DNA of 16,084 nt from CAYOHR01 sp964512145 (GCA_964512145.1 CAZEIM010000053.1:1-16084), one strand, 5' to 3'; positions 7,359 to 15,733 are shown, counted from the stretch's first letter. A program made the numbers and translations. Notes: generated by a model not told the origin, from the sequence alone.

Positions 7359-8360
7359 ATGTTTAAATATTGGCCATATGTTAGCTTTAAAAAATTATTC
7401 AATATATTTAAAATATGGTTTAGCTATTATATTTCTAAATGGCTAAAAAAACCTATACTATTAGGCAATCCTTTTTCGGTGTCCATAGAGCCTACCACCG
7501 CTTGTAATTTAAAATGTCCTGAATGCCCCAGTGGATTAAGAAGTTTTACAAGACCCACCGGTAATTTAAATATGGATAATTTTAAAAAGTTTATTGAAAC
7601 AAATCACGCAAATATTATGCATTTAACGTTCTACTTTCAGGGTGAGCCTTTTATACATAAACAGTTTTTAGAAATGGTTCGCATGAGTCATAATTATAAT
7701 ATTTTTACAGTTACTTCTACAAATGCACATTTTATTAATGATGATACTGCTCAAAACATTATACAATCAGGTCTTGATGAGTTAATTATTTCATTAGATG
7801 GAGTAACTCAATATGTCTATGAGCAATATCGCATTGAAGGTTCTCTTTCTAAAGTATTACAAGGCACTGAAAAAATGGTAAACTGGAGAAAAAAAATGAA
7901 TTCAAAAAAACCTCGTTTAATTTTTCAGTTTTTAGTAGTTAAACCTAATGAACATCAAATAGAAGAAGCAAAAGTTTTAGCTCAAAAATATGAGGTTGAT
8001 GAAATAAAATTTAAAACAGCACAAATTTATAATTACCATAATGGTCATGAATTAATTCCTTCCATTGAAAAATATTCAAGGTATAGGAGATTAAGCAATG
8101 GAACTTATAAAATTAAAAATGAATTAAATAATCAATGTTGGAAAATGTGGCATTCCTTAGTTATCACATGGGACGGAAAAGCTGTGCCTTGTTGTTTTGA
8201 TAAAGACGCGAAATATACCATGGGGAATGTTTTTACGGACTCTTTGTCAAAAGTATGGCGAAATGAGTTATATCAGACATTTAGGAAGAACCTACTTAAG
8301 GGCAGGAAAAATATAGATATTTGCCAAAATTGTTCTGAAGGCACAAAAGTTTGGAGTTAG
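7359..8360 (+). CDS. Radical SAM protein with SPASM domain, function unknown
   Basis: The 333-residue protein has the radical SAM [4Fe-4S] motif CNLKCPEC (C49, C53, C56) followed by PSGLRSFTRPTG, and GEP at 95-97, which fits the SAM amino-group binding motif. The C-terminal SPASM region supplies C260, C278-C279, C322 and C325 as likely ligands for auxiliary clusters, in the pattern CWKMWH...PCCFDKD...CQNCSEG. I recognise the type as widespread in Bacteroidota, but I know no substrate for it. No precursor peptide or sulfatase is adjacent. The ATG at 7359 starts 4 nt after the mscS stop, so it is the last gene of the corA operon. A purine-rich GGAG abuts the start codon too closely to be an ordinary Shine-Dalgarno. 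An N-terminal amphipathic, aromatic-rich segment (residues 1-30) could associate with membrane. Confidence 0.85.
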   Translation: MFKYWPYVSFKKLFNIFKIWFSYYISKWLKKPILLGNPFSVSIEPTTACNLKCPECPSGLRSFTRPTGNLNMDNFKKFIETNHANIMHLTFYFQGEPFIHKQFLEMVRMSHNYNIFTVTSTNAHFINDDTAQNIIQSGLDELIISLDGVTQYVYEQYRIEGSLSKVLQGTEKMVNWRKKMNSKKPRLIFQFLVVKPNEHQIEEAKVLAQKYEVDEIKFKTAQIYNYHNGHELIPSIEKYSRYRRLSNGTYKIKNELNNQCWKMWHSLVITWDGKAVPCCFDKDAKYTMGNVFTDSLSKVWRNELYQTFRKNLLKGRKNIDICQNCSEGTKVWS

Positions 8361-8374
8361 ATAATTTTAAATTT

Positions 8375-11096
8375 TTATTCTAATGATGGCGATAACCACT
8401 TTTTAGCTTCTTGTACCGTTATATTTTTTCTATGCGCATAATCTTCAACCTGATCCATTTTTATTTTTCCTAATCCAAAGTACTTTGATTGTGGGTGAGC
8501 AAAATACCATCCAGAAACTGATGCGGCAGGATACATGGCTAAATTTTCGGTAAGTTCAATTCCTGTATTATGAGTAGCATTGAGTAATTTAAACAAGGTT
8601 GTTTTTTCTGTATGATCGGGGCACGCAGGATATCCCGGTGCGGGGCGTATACCTTGGTATTTTTCTTTAATGAGCTCGTCATTATTTAAATGTTCCTTAG
8701 AAGCATACCCCCACAATTCTTTACGAACTACTTCATGCATGCGTTCTGCAAATGCTTCTGCTAATCGATCTGCTAATGCTTTTAGCATGATGCTGTTGTA
8801 GTCGTCATGATCTTTTTTAAATTGCTCGATGTATTTTTCCATGCCAATACCGGTAGTAACAGCAAATCCTCCAACGTAATCTTTTATTTGTTTTGTTTTT
8901 GGTGTAATAAAATCTGCTAAGGCTAGTTGAGGAACACCATCTGCTTTTTTAGTTTGTTGTCTTAAGGTTCTACTGATCGCTATTGTTTGTTCAGGATTTT
9001 CTGGTGAATATATTTCAATATCATCCTCATTCACGCTATTGGCCGGCCAAATACCAATTACTGCATTTGCTTGCAGCCATTGTTCAGACACGATTTTTTG
9101 TAACATACGTTGCGCATCTTCAAATACTTTTGTAGCTTCTTTACCAACCACTTCATCCTGTAAAATATTTGGATATCTTCCCGCTAATTCCCAAGTTTGA
9201 AAAAAGGGAGTCCAGTCTATATATTTAACTAATTCTTCTAAAGGGTAGTTTTTAAAAACTTTCACTCCGGTAAAAATTGGCTTGCTAATTTCATTAGGGG
9301 AAAAGTTTAACTTTAACTTGTTTTTTCTGGCTTCTGATATTGGAACAAATTCTTTTTCACGTTGATTATTGGCATGATGCAATCGCATACGCTCGTATTC
9401 CTCTTTAATTCCTCGAACAAACTCTTCTTTTTTATGTGTAAGTAAACTTTCTGCAACGGTAACCGATCGAGAAGCATCTAATACATGAACAGTGGGTCCT
9501 TTGGTATAGTTTTGTTCAATTTTTACCGCTGTGTGTATTTTAGAGGTAGTTGCACCGCCAATGAGTAAAGGAATGGATAAATTCTCTCGTTCCATTTCTT
9601 GAGCTACATACACCATTTCATCCAAAGATGGGGTAATTAAACCACTTAATCCAATAATATCTACCTGTTCTTTTTTAGCGGTTTCAATAATTTTTTCGGC
9701 TGGAACCATAACACCTAAGTCTATCACTTCGTAATTATTACATCCAAGCACAACACCAACAATATTTTTTCCAATATCGTGTACATCGCCTTTAACAGTG
9801 GCCATTAAAATTTTTCCGGCCGATTTTTTTTTTGAGTTTAAAATGATCGCCNNNNNNNNNNTTTTCCGATGTTTTTTCGGCTTCAATATATGGTAACAAG
9901 TAAGCTACGGCTTTTTTCATAACACGTGCACTTTTTACTACCTGAGGCAAAAACATTTTACCACTTCCAAATAAATCTCCTACAATATTCATCCCATCCA
10001 TTAAGGGGCCTTCAATAACCTGTATAGGGCGTTCGTGATTTTTTCTTGCTTCTTCTATATCTATTTCAATAAAGTCGGTAATTCCCTTTACCAAAGCATG
10101 TTCTAATCTTTTATTTACAGGTAAACTTCTCCAGATTTCGTCTTCTACTTTTGCCTTTACACCTGCTTTATAGGTTTCAGCAAATTCGAGCAAACGTTCT
10201 GTAGCGTCTTCTCTTCGATTTAATAAAACATCTTCAACTCTTTCTAATAAGTCTTTCGGAATATTATCATAAACTTCTAGCATAGATGGGTTAACAATAC
10301 CCATATCCATACCCGCCTTTATACCATGATATAAAAATGCAGAATGCATGGCCTCACGAACAGCATCGTTTCCTCTAAATGAAAAAGAAACATTACTCAC
10401 TCCACCACTTACTTTTGCTCCAGGTAAATTTTCTTTTATCCAACGCGTGGCATTAAAAAAATCTAATGCATTGTTATTGTGTTCAGGTATTCCTGTTGCT
10501 ACTGGAAATATGTTTGGATCAAAAATAATATCTTGTTTTGGGAAGCCAACTTTTAGAACTAAAATGTCGTATGCTCTTTTACATATATCTATTCTGCGTT
10601 GGTAAGTATCGGCTTGTCCTTGCTCGTCAAATGCCATTACAACAACTGCAGCTCCATATCTTTTAATTTTTTTAGCTTGCTGTATAAATGTTTCCTCTCC
10701 TTCTTTTAATGAAATTGAGTTCACTATTCCTTTTCCTTGTAAACATTTTAGACCTGCTTCAATTATATGCCATTTAGATGAGTCAACCATAATAGGAATA
10801 CGGGCAATTTCGGGTTCGCTGGCAATTAAATTTAAAAATTTTACCATAGCCTGTTGTCCATCAATCATTCCCTCATCCATATTTACATCTAATATTTGCG
10901 CCCCTCCTCTTACTTGATCAAGTGCTACGCTTAAAGCTTCTTCGTATTGATTTTCTTTAATCAATCGCAAAAACTTTTTAGACCCAGTAACATTGGTACG
11001 TTCTCCTACATTTACAAAATTTGATTCAGGTCGAATAATGAGCGGTTCTAAGCCACTTAATTTTAAATATGGAATTTGTTCTAAGCTTTCGTTCAT
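8375..11096 (-). CDS. metH: Methionine synthase, folate/cobalamin/activation part (split MetH; contains an assembly gap)
   Basis: This carries all MetH modules except the homocysteine domain. The pterin-binding domain begins FVNVGERTNVTGSKKF (27-42), with DVNMDEGM at 70-77 and GGVSNVSFSFRGN at 231-243. The four-helix cap includes VVKSARVMKKAVAYL at 386-400. After the gap comes ATVKGDVHDIG, whose DxHxxG histidine binds the cobalamin cobalt, then SGLITPSLDEMV and GGATTS. The C-terminal S-adenosylmethionine reactivation domain has RPAPGYPACPDH and ends near SGWYFAHPQSKYFGLGKI. The ATG at 11096 overlaps the upstream stop as ATGA. The N run at 9852-9861 puts the halves in different frames; either its true length is a multiple of three, or the A10 tract next to it has an indel. 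The expected product is about 905 residues. It ends 14 nt from the convergent radical SAM gene, and no metF is visible nearby. Confidence 0.93.
9852..9861. other. Assembly gap (10 N) inside the second metH gene
   Basis: The gap sits in the linker between the MetH cap and cobalamin domains. The frames on either side agree only if the real number of missing bases is a multiple of three (including zero), or if the adjacent ten-T run at 9824-9833 (A10 on the coding strand) is miscounted. The gap length of 10 is therefore not reliable. Confidence 0.85.
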
Positions 11097-12118
11097 ACAA
11101 GAATTTCTGAATTTTTTTTGAGTTTTCTGGGCGAATATTTTTGTGCTAGTTCTGCAAACTTTTGAATATGATCGGGTGTTGTTCCACAACATCCACCCAC
11201 TATGTTTACTAATCCTTCTTTCATAAATTCTTCTAACTGAAGAGCCATCATTTCTGGAGTTTCATCATATCCGCCAAACTCATTTGGTAACCCTGCATTT
11301 GGATACACGCTAATATATACATCGGCTTGTTGCGATAGCGTTTTTAAGTAAGGACGCATATCTTTTGCTCCTAAGGCACAATTTAATCCAATGCTTAACA
11401 TCGGCATGTGCGAAAGTGAAATTAAAAATGCCTCCGTAGTTTGCCCGGATAAGGTTCTCCCACTAGCATCAGTTATAGTGCCCGAAACCATGATAGGAAC
11501 TGAAAANNNNNNNNNNNNNNNNNNNNNNAAATATTCATCTATAGCAAATAAAGCCGCTTTAGCATTTAGGGTATCAAAAATGGTTTCTACTAGTAACACA
11601 TCTACACCACCTTTTATTAAGGCTTTTACCTGTTGTTTATAGGCATTTTTAAGTTCATCAAAATGTACGGCTCTATAACTAGGGTCGTTTACATCAGGTG
11701 AGATAGATGCGGTTTTGCTGGTTGGACCAATAGCTCCGGCAACATATCGGGGTTTTTTAGGGTTATTTTGAGTATACTCATCGCATATTTCTCGTGCAAT
11801 TTTAGCCGATTGAATATTCAATTCATCTACATATTTCTCCATCTGATAATCTGCCATGGAATATATATTGGCATTAAAAGTATTGGTTTCAATAATATCA
11901 GCTCCGGCCTTTAAGTAAGCTTCATGTATTTCTCGAATAATATGAGGCTGTGTAATACTTAATAAATCGTTATTTCCCTTTAAAGAATGTGGCCATTCTT
12001 TAAATTGATTGCCTCGGTAATCCTCTTCGGAGAGTTTGTATCGCTGAATCATAGTGCCCATAGCACCATCAAGTATTAATATATGGTTATTCAGTAAGTT
12101 TTTTAAATTTGGTTTCAT
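11093..12118 (-). CDS. metH: Methionine synthase, homocysteine S-methyltransferase part (split MetH; contains an assembly gap)
   Basis: This 341-residue protein is the zinc-dependent homocysteine-binding module of cobalamin-dependent methionine synthase. Its N-terminus carries ILDGAMGTMIQ (14-24), followed by GADIIETNTFNAN (72-84) and SGTITDASGRTLSGQT (212-227). The zinc ligands are C247 (GLNCALG) and the pair C310-C311 (VGGCCGTTPDH). It ends soon after this module, with stop TGA sharing two bases with the ATG of the folate/cobalamin gene, so the two products are probably made in a fixed ratio and act as a complex. This two-gene arrangement is normal in flavobacteria, so it is not a broken gene. 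A 22-base N run replaces about seven residues at 196-204; family alignment expects residues there, so this gap is real. Confidence 0.93.
   Translation of the reverse strand: MKPNLKNLLNNHILILDGAMGTMIQRYKLSEEDYRGNQFKEWPHSLKGNNDLLSITQPHIIREIHEAYLKAGADIIETNTFNANIYSMADYQMEKYVDELNIQSAKIAREICDEYTQNNPKKPRYVAGAIGPTSKTASISPDVNDPSYRAVHFDELKNAYKQQVKALIKGGVDVLLVETIFDTLNAKAALFAIDEYXXXXXXXXFSVPIMVSGTITDASGRTLSGQTTEAFLISLSHMPMLSIGLNCALGAKDMRPYLKTLSQQADVYISVYPNAGLPNEFGGYDETPEMMALQLEEFMKEGLVNIVGGCCGTTPDHIQKFAELAQKYSPRKLKKNSEILV
11507..11528. other. Assembly gap (22 N) inside the homocysteine-methyltransferase gene
   Basis: The run lies between AIDEY and FSVPIM of the homocysteine domain. Homologous proteins have several residues at this point and both sides stay in frame with 22 unknown bases, so unlike the corA gap some sequence is probably missing. 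Confidence 0.7.
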
Positions 12119-12126
12119 ATTGTTTT

Positions 12127-12134
12127 CAAAGATA
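12127..12134 (-). promoter_or_regulatory. Candidate -7 promoter element of the split metH operon
   Basis: The minus strand reads TATCTTTG, an exact match to TAnnTTTG, 8 nt before the metH start codon. A weak GTTTA lies about 21 nt further upstream at the -33 position. The leader would be extremely short, which leaves no room in the 122-nt divergent spacer for a SAM or cobalamin riboswitch downstream of the start site. Confidence 0.45.
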
Positions 12135-12187
12135 AAAGATTTGATTCTTTATTATAAACTTATTTAGGTTAATTTCTTTTTTTTAAA

Positions 12188-12220
12188 TTGATATCGATGT
12201 AATATTTTTTATTATTTTTC
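12188..12220 (+). promoter_or_regulatory. Candidate promoter of the CoA-transferase/antiporter operon
   Basis: A -33-like TTG at 12188-12190 is followed after 22 nt by TATTTTTC at 12213-12220, which matches the -7 consensus TAnnTTTG except for the last base. The transcript would start about 15 nt before the ATG. It faces away from the metH promoter in the same spacer. Confidence 0.4.
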
Positions 12221-12240
12221 GGCATTGTAAATGTTATCGT

Positions 12241-12903
12241 ATGGCACTGGATAAAAATCAAATAGCAAAAAGAATTGCTCAAGAATTACAAGATGGCTAT
12301 TATGTTAATTTGGGTATTGGTATTCCTACGTTGGTTGCAAATTACATTCCTAAAGGCATACATGTTGAGTTTCAGTCTGAAAATGGCTTGTTAGGTATGG
12401 GGCCTTTTCCCTATGAAGGGGAAGAAGATGCTGATATTATTAATGCCGGAAAACAAACCATTACTACCTTGCCGGGTGCAGCTTTTTTTGATTCGGCTAT
12501 GAGTTTTGCTATGATTCGAGGTAAACACGTGCAATTAACGGTATTAGGAGCCATGGAAGTATCAGAACAAGGAGATATAGCTAATTGGAAAATTCCCGGA
12601 AAAATGGTAAAAGGAATGGGGGGAGCTATGGATTTAGTTGCTTCTGCCGAAAATATTATTGTTGCTATGATGCATACTGATAAAGCAGGAAATTCTAAAT
12701 TATTAAAAAAATGCACCCTTCCATTAACGGGTGTTGGATGTGTTAAAAAAATTGTGTCCGATTTAGCTTTTTTGGAAGTTATTCCCGGAAAGGGATTTAA
12801 ACTCTTAGAAAGAGCTCCGGGAGTTTCGGTGGAAGAAATTAAATCAAAAACGGAAGGAAATTTATGGGTTGAAGGTGAAATTCCTGAAATGAAATTTGAG
12901 TAA
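12241..12903 (+). CDS. scoB: 3-oxoacid (succinyl/acyl) CoA-transferase subunit B
   Basis: The B (beta) subunit of family I CoA transferases carries the glutamate that forms the enzyme-CoA thioester, exchanging CoA between for instance succinyl-CoA and acetoacetate. The 220-residue sequence has GIGIPTLVANY at 25-35 and the catalytic SENGLLGMGPFP at 46-57, with E47 as the likely nucleophile. Length is normal for a separate subunit. The A (alpha) subunit, usually immediately upstream, is not here: upstream lies only the divergent spacer to metH. It must be encoded elsewhere if the enzyme is functional. The antiporter gene starts 2 nt after the stop, so the two are likely co-transcribed. The true acyl substrate cannot be told from sequence alone. 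Confidence 0.92.
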   Translation: MALDKNQIAKRIAQELQDGYYVNLGIGIPTLVANYIPKGIHVEFQSENGLLGMGPFPYEGEEDADIINAGKQTITTLPGAAFFDSAMSFAMIRGKHVQLTVLGAMEVSEQGDIANWKIPGKMVKGMGGAMDLVASAENIIVAMMHTDKAGNSKLLKKCTLPLTGVGCVKKIVSDLAFLEVIPGKGFKLLERAPGVSVEEIKSKTEGNLWVEGEIPEMKFE

Positions 12904-12905
12904 AT

Positions 12906-15068
12906 ATGAAAGCATTTTCTTTTCTTTTCTTTTCTTTTCTTGGAAGCATTGTATTTGCTAACAATCCTTTAGAGTCTCATGCGAGTCACGAAGAAGTTTC
13001 TGTTTTACCCTTAGTATTTGTAATTACTTCTATATTAATCGGTGCATTTATACGTTTTGCTTTTAAAAATATTAAATTTCCTTTTACGGTGATTTTGCTA
13101 ATCGTGGGAGTAATACTTGGGTTGTTTACTCGCATTCAATCTATTGGAAGTATTAGTTTTATGCATTTAAATGTTTTTTTTGATTCAGTTGCGTGGGCGT
13201 CTGATATTGATCCACATTTATTATTGTTTATTTTTCTTCCCATATTAATATTTGAGGCGGCTTTCGCCATGGATTTACATACGTTTAAAAAGACCTCTGT
13301 AAACTCTACATTATTAGCAGTTCCAGGCGTACTTATAAATTTATTTACAACCGCTTTTATGCTGATGGCTATTCAATATTTAGGGTATGGATTACACGAA
13401 TGGACTTGGATATTAACCTTAATGTTTTCTGCTATTATATCTGCAACAGATCCAGTGGCTGTGGTGGCTATATTAAAAGAATTGGGTGTAAGTAAACGAT
13501 TAACTACTTTAATAGAAGGTGAATCTCTTTTAAATGATGGAACGGCATTGGTTATTTTTATGGTTTTTTTAGGCACTATTACTGCTCAACAGTCTCAAAA
13601 TCATGAATTGGTTGAGTTTTTAAGAGTATCTTTAGGAGGAGTAGCCGTTGGATTGATAATAGGTATATTATTTATTCGTTGGATCAAAAGAATATTTAAC
13701 GATGCGATGGTTGAAATTAGTATTGTAATTGCCGCTGCTTATTTAACTTTTTATTTAGCAGAGCATATTTTTCATGTATCTGGTGTTTTATCTTTAGTTG
13801 CATTGGGGATTTCTTTGGGTGGATACGGAAGATCTTTTATTAGTCCTAAAGTGCAGCATTTCATGAAAGAATTTTGGGAATTGGCAGGTTTTATTGCTAA
13901 CACCATGATATTTTTAATTGTTGGAATTGTTATAACCATGAAAACAACTTTTAATATTCAACATTTTATTATACTTATTTTTATATATCTTATTATTCAT
14001 TTTTCAAGAGCTATAAGTATAATCTCATTATTTCCATTAATGAGAAGAAGTGGTTATGGTGTTTCTCAAAAAGAAGCTATGGTTTTGTGGTATGGTGGGG
14101 GGTTAAGAGGAGCGCTTGGATTATCCTTAGGCTTAATTGTATTAGGGGTTGATGAAAAGTACATTTCTGTGGAAATTAAAGACGAAATCTTTTTTTACAT
14201 ATCTGGTATTGTTATATTAACCTTGTTAATTAATGCTACTACCTCTGAATTAATGATTAAAAAGCTCGGATTGACAAAATTATCTGGAATAAAAAAATGG
14301 ATGATACAACAATCAAAAGAATTTAAAAACCAACAACTGCATCATTTTTTAGAAGAATTAAAAAGTAAAAGATATATTAAAGGGTTTGATGAGGCTTCAG
14401 TTAAAACGTATATACCGAATGATTATGAGAAAGTTTCCATAGAACAAGTTGAGATTTCTCAAAGAATAGCCGAAATTCGAATAAGGTTACTTGAAAAAGA
14501 AAAAAGCAGTTATTGGCATCAATATAAAGAAGGATTACTAATGCCTAATTCATTAAATAAACTGTTAGATTCAATTAATGTAATTATTGATGAAGAAGGG
14601 AATGTTCCATTGTCAGAAAGAAAGGACATGGAAATAGTTTGGAAACCCTCGCGTGTTTTTAAAAAACTAAGTACCTTTACCTTAATTAAATCTAAGATAG
14701 ACAACTACTTGTTTAAGAATTTATATTATTCCTATGATGCCGTTGTTAGTTTTGTTATTTCTCAAGAAGAATGTTTGTCTTTATTGGAAGAGATGAATCA
14801 TAATAAAACAGTTGAGGCTCATGATTACGAAATGATAAAAACTGAAATACAAAACAATATTATTGAAGGAAACACTTTTTTAAGAAACATGAAAATTAAT
14901 TATTCAGAAATTTTTCAAAAAATCACAACACTTCAAGCTACGTTTTTAACCCTTAAAAAAGAAGAAGAAATTGTATTAGATATGCAAGAAAAAGGCTTGT
15001 TGCAGGAAGGTGAGTCGGAAAAAATGTTAGTAGATATTGAAACGCGATTGAAAAAGTTAAATTTTTGA
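12906..15068 (+). CDS. CPA1 family Na+/H+ antiporter with long cytoplasmic tail (SOS1-like)
   Basis: This 720-residue inner-membrane exchanger starts with a signal-peptide-like segment (cleavage possible near FAN/N, residue 19), then about 12-13 membrane helices to residue 455. The transport core shows SATDPVAVVAILKELG (179-194), the ESLLNDG motif (206-212) whose N210-D211 pair is diagnostic of electroneutral CPA1 exchangers, and GGGLRGALGLSLGL (397-410) with the conserved arginine. Residues 456-720 form a soluble, helix-rich tail with a YWHQYKEG block resembling the region after the membrane domain of SOS1-type antiporters; I see no cyclic-nucleotide-binding motif. The tail probably regulates transport. 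The ATG at 12906 is 2 nt after the scoB stop. A (TTTTC)5 tract lies within codons 4-12. Confidence 0.92.
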   Translation: MKAFSFLFFSFLGSIVFANNPLESHASHEEVSVLPLVFVITSILIGAFIRFAFKNIKFPFTVILLIVGVILGLFTRIQSIGSISFMHLNVFFDSVAWASDIDPHLLLFIFLPILIFEAAFAMDLHTFKKTSVNSTLLAVPGVLINLFTTAFMLMAIQYLGYGLHEWTWILTLMFSAIISATDPVAVVAILKELGVSKRLTTLIEGESLLNDGTALVIFMVFLGTITAQQSQNHELVEFLRVSLGGVAVGLIIGILFIRWIKRIFNDAMVEISIVIAAAYLTFYLAEHIFHVSGVLSLVALGISLGGYGRSFISPKVQHFMKEFWELAGFIANTMIFLIVGIVITMKTTFNIQHFIILIFIYLIIHFSRAISIISLFPLMRRSGYGVSQKEAMVLWYGGGLRGALGLSLGLIVLGVDEKYISVEIKDEIFFYISGIVILTLLINATTSELMIKKLGLTKLSGIKKWMIQQSKEFKNQQLHHFLEELKSKRYIKGFDEASVKTYIPNDYEKVSIEQVEISQRIAEIRIRLLEKEKSSYWHQYKEGLLMPNSLNKLLDSINVIIDEEGNVPLSERKDMEIVWKPSRVFKKLSTFTLIKSKIDNYLFKNLYYSYDAVVSFVISQEECLSLLEEMNHNKTVEAHDYEMIKTEIQNNIIEGNTFLRNMKINYSEIFQKITTLQATFLTLKKEEEIVLDMQEKGLLQEGESEKMLVDIETRLKKLNF
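12915..12939 (+). repeat. Pentanucleotide tandem repeat (TTTTC)5 in the antiporter signal-peptide region
   Basis: Five perfect, uninterrupted TTTTC units lie just after the start of the antiporter gene and encode part of the hydrophobic segment (Phe, Ser, Leu). Because the unit is not a multiple of three, gain or loss of one copy would shift the frame. Five copies is modest for a contingency locus, so phase variation is a possibility, not a demonstrated property. Confidence 0.8.
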
Positions 15069-15144
15069 TATTTTTTTATAAGTTAATACTTTTTGTAAGA
15101 AAGCCTCGTTAGTACAATATTATAACTTTATAAATGAAAAAAAT

Positions 15145-15291
15145 ATGCACAAAAAATCTACTAATTTATCAAAACAGGTTAAACGTATTTCTCCTAAAAA
15201 ATCGGTCATTGATTTTTTAGAACTTTATTCTCAAAGCATTCAATTTTTTAAAAGCAATAAAAATGAACATTTTTTGGTTTATTTAAATTGA
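15145..15291 (+). CDS. Small hypothetical protein (48 residues)
   Basis: The open frame begins at an ATG and reads as a basic N-terminus (MHKKSTNLSKQVKRISPKKS) followed by an amphipathic helix-like segment (VIDFLELYSQSIQFF) and a short C-terminal strand (EHFLVYLN). Composition and codon use look protein-like and not random. I know no function. Its TGA shares two bases with the TTG start of the DUF423 gene (TTGA), which suggests translational coupling. Upstream, the 76-nt spacer after the antiporter contains TTTG at 15064-15067 and TACTTTTTG at 15087-15095, an imperfect promoter. An overlapping 28-codon frame from ATG 15134 looks less likely. Confidence 0.6.
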   Translation: MHKKSTNLSKQVKRISPKKSVIDFLELYSQSIQFFKSNKNEHFLVYLN

Positions 15292-15674
15292 ATTTTTTTA
15301 GCAGAAATATATTTACTATTGCCACTGTTTTAGTATTGTTTTCTTTAATCATTGGTGCTTTTGGTAGTCATTGGTTAAAAAGCAATACTTCAACAGATAA
15401 AGTTGAGGCGGTTAAAACAGCTGTTTACTTTTTGTTTTTGCACGCCTTAGTTTTTTTTATTTTTTCGGAAAAAATCAATACACACAAGCATTTATTCACA
15501 GTTTTTATTGGTATTCTTTTATTTTCCTGCAGTATAATATTGTTAGCTTTTTTATATGCTTTACAAATTTCTTATCCTTCGTTTTTACATCTTATAACAC
15601 CCATAGGGGGTATAATAATGATTTTAGGTTGGGTATATTTTTTAGTTTTACATATTAGAAAAAATAAGGATTAA
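15288..15674 (+). CDS. DUF423 family small integral membrane protein
   Basis: The 128-residue product has four predicted membrane helices (about 8-29, 45-60, 69-91 and 104-122), the signature GAFGSHWLK at 23-31, FLHALVFFIF at 50-59 and TPIGGIIMILGW near 104-115. Length and motifs match DUF423 (YgdD-like), whose function is not known. It has no ATG: an in-frame stop at 15264-15266 lies upstream and the first internal methionine is near residue 111, so the TTG at 15288 is the only reasonable start. The TTG overlaps the stop of the preceding small gene, so translation probably depends on ribosomes finishing that gene. Confidence 0.85.
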   Translation: MNFFSRNIFTIATVLVLFSLIIGAFGSHWLKSNTSTDKVEAVKTAVYFLFLHALVFFIFSEKINTHKHLFTVFIGILLFSCSIILLAFLYALQISYPSFLHLITPIGGIIMILGWVYFLVLHIRKNKD

Positions 15675-15713
15675 CGAATAATTTATTTAATCTATTAACA
15701 GATGCAGGTGGAA

Positions 15714-15731
15714 GATATTATAAATAATATC
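15714..15731. repeat. AT-rich inverted repeat before a small ORF
   Basis: GATATTAT, two bases, then ATAATATC form a perfect 8-bp inverted repeat ending 2 nt before the ATG at 15734. It could be an operator-like site or a weak hairpin over the start, but an AT-only palindrome of this size in such an AT-rich spacer can arise by chance. Confidence 0.5.
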
Positions 15732-15733
15732 AA

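Noticed and set aside
7359..8360. A RiPP or anaerobic sulfatase-maturation locus around the radical SAM/SPASM protein.
   Set aside because: No precursor peptide, peptidase, transporter or sulfatase gene is adjacent; the upstream genes are an MscS channel, a pterin enzyme and CorA.
8375..9886. The cobalamin/activation half of metH as a third separate methionine-synthase gene.
   Set aside because: Its apparent start lies in the N-run region and lacks a sensible N-terminus; the join to the upstream domains is explained by a wrong gap length or A10 miscount.
12119..12240. A SAM or cobalamin riboswitch upstream of metH.
   Set aside because: The spacer is short and shared with a divergent gene, and the -7 element lies 8 nt before the start, so there is no leader that could hold a riboswitch.
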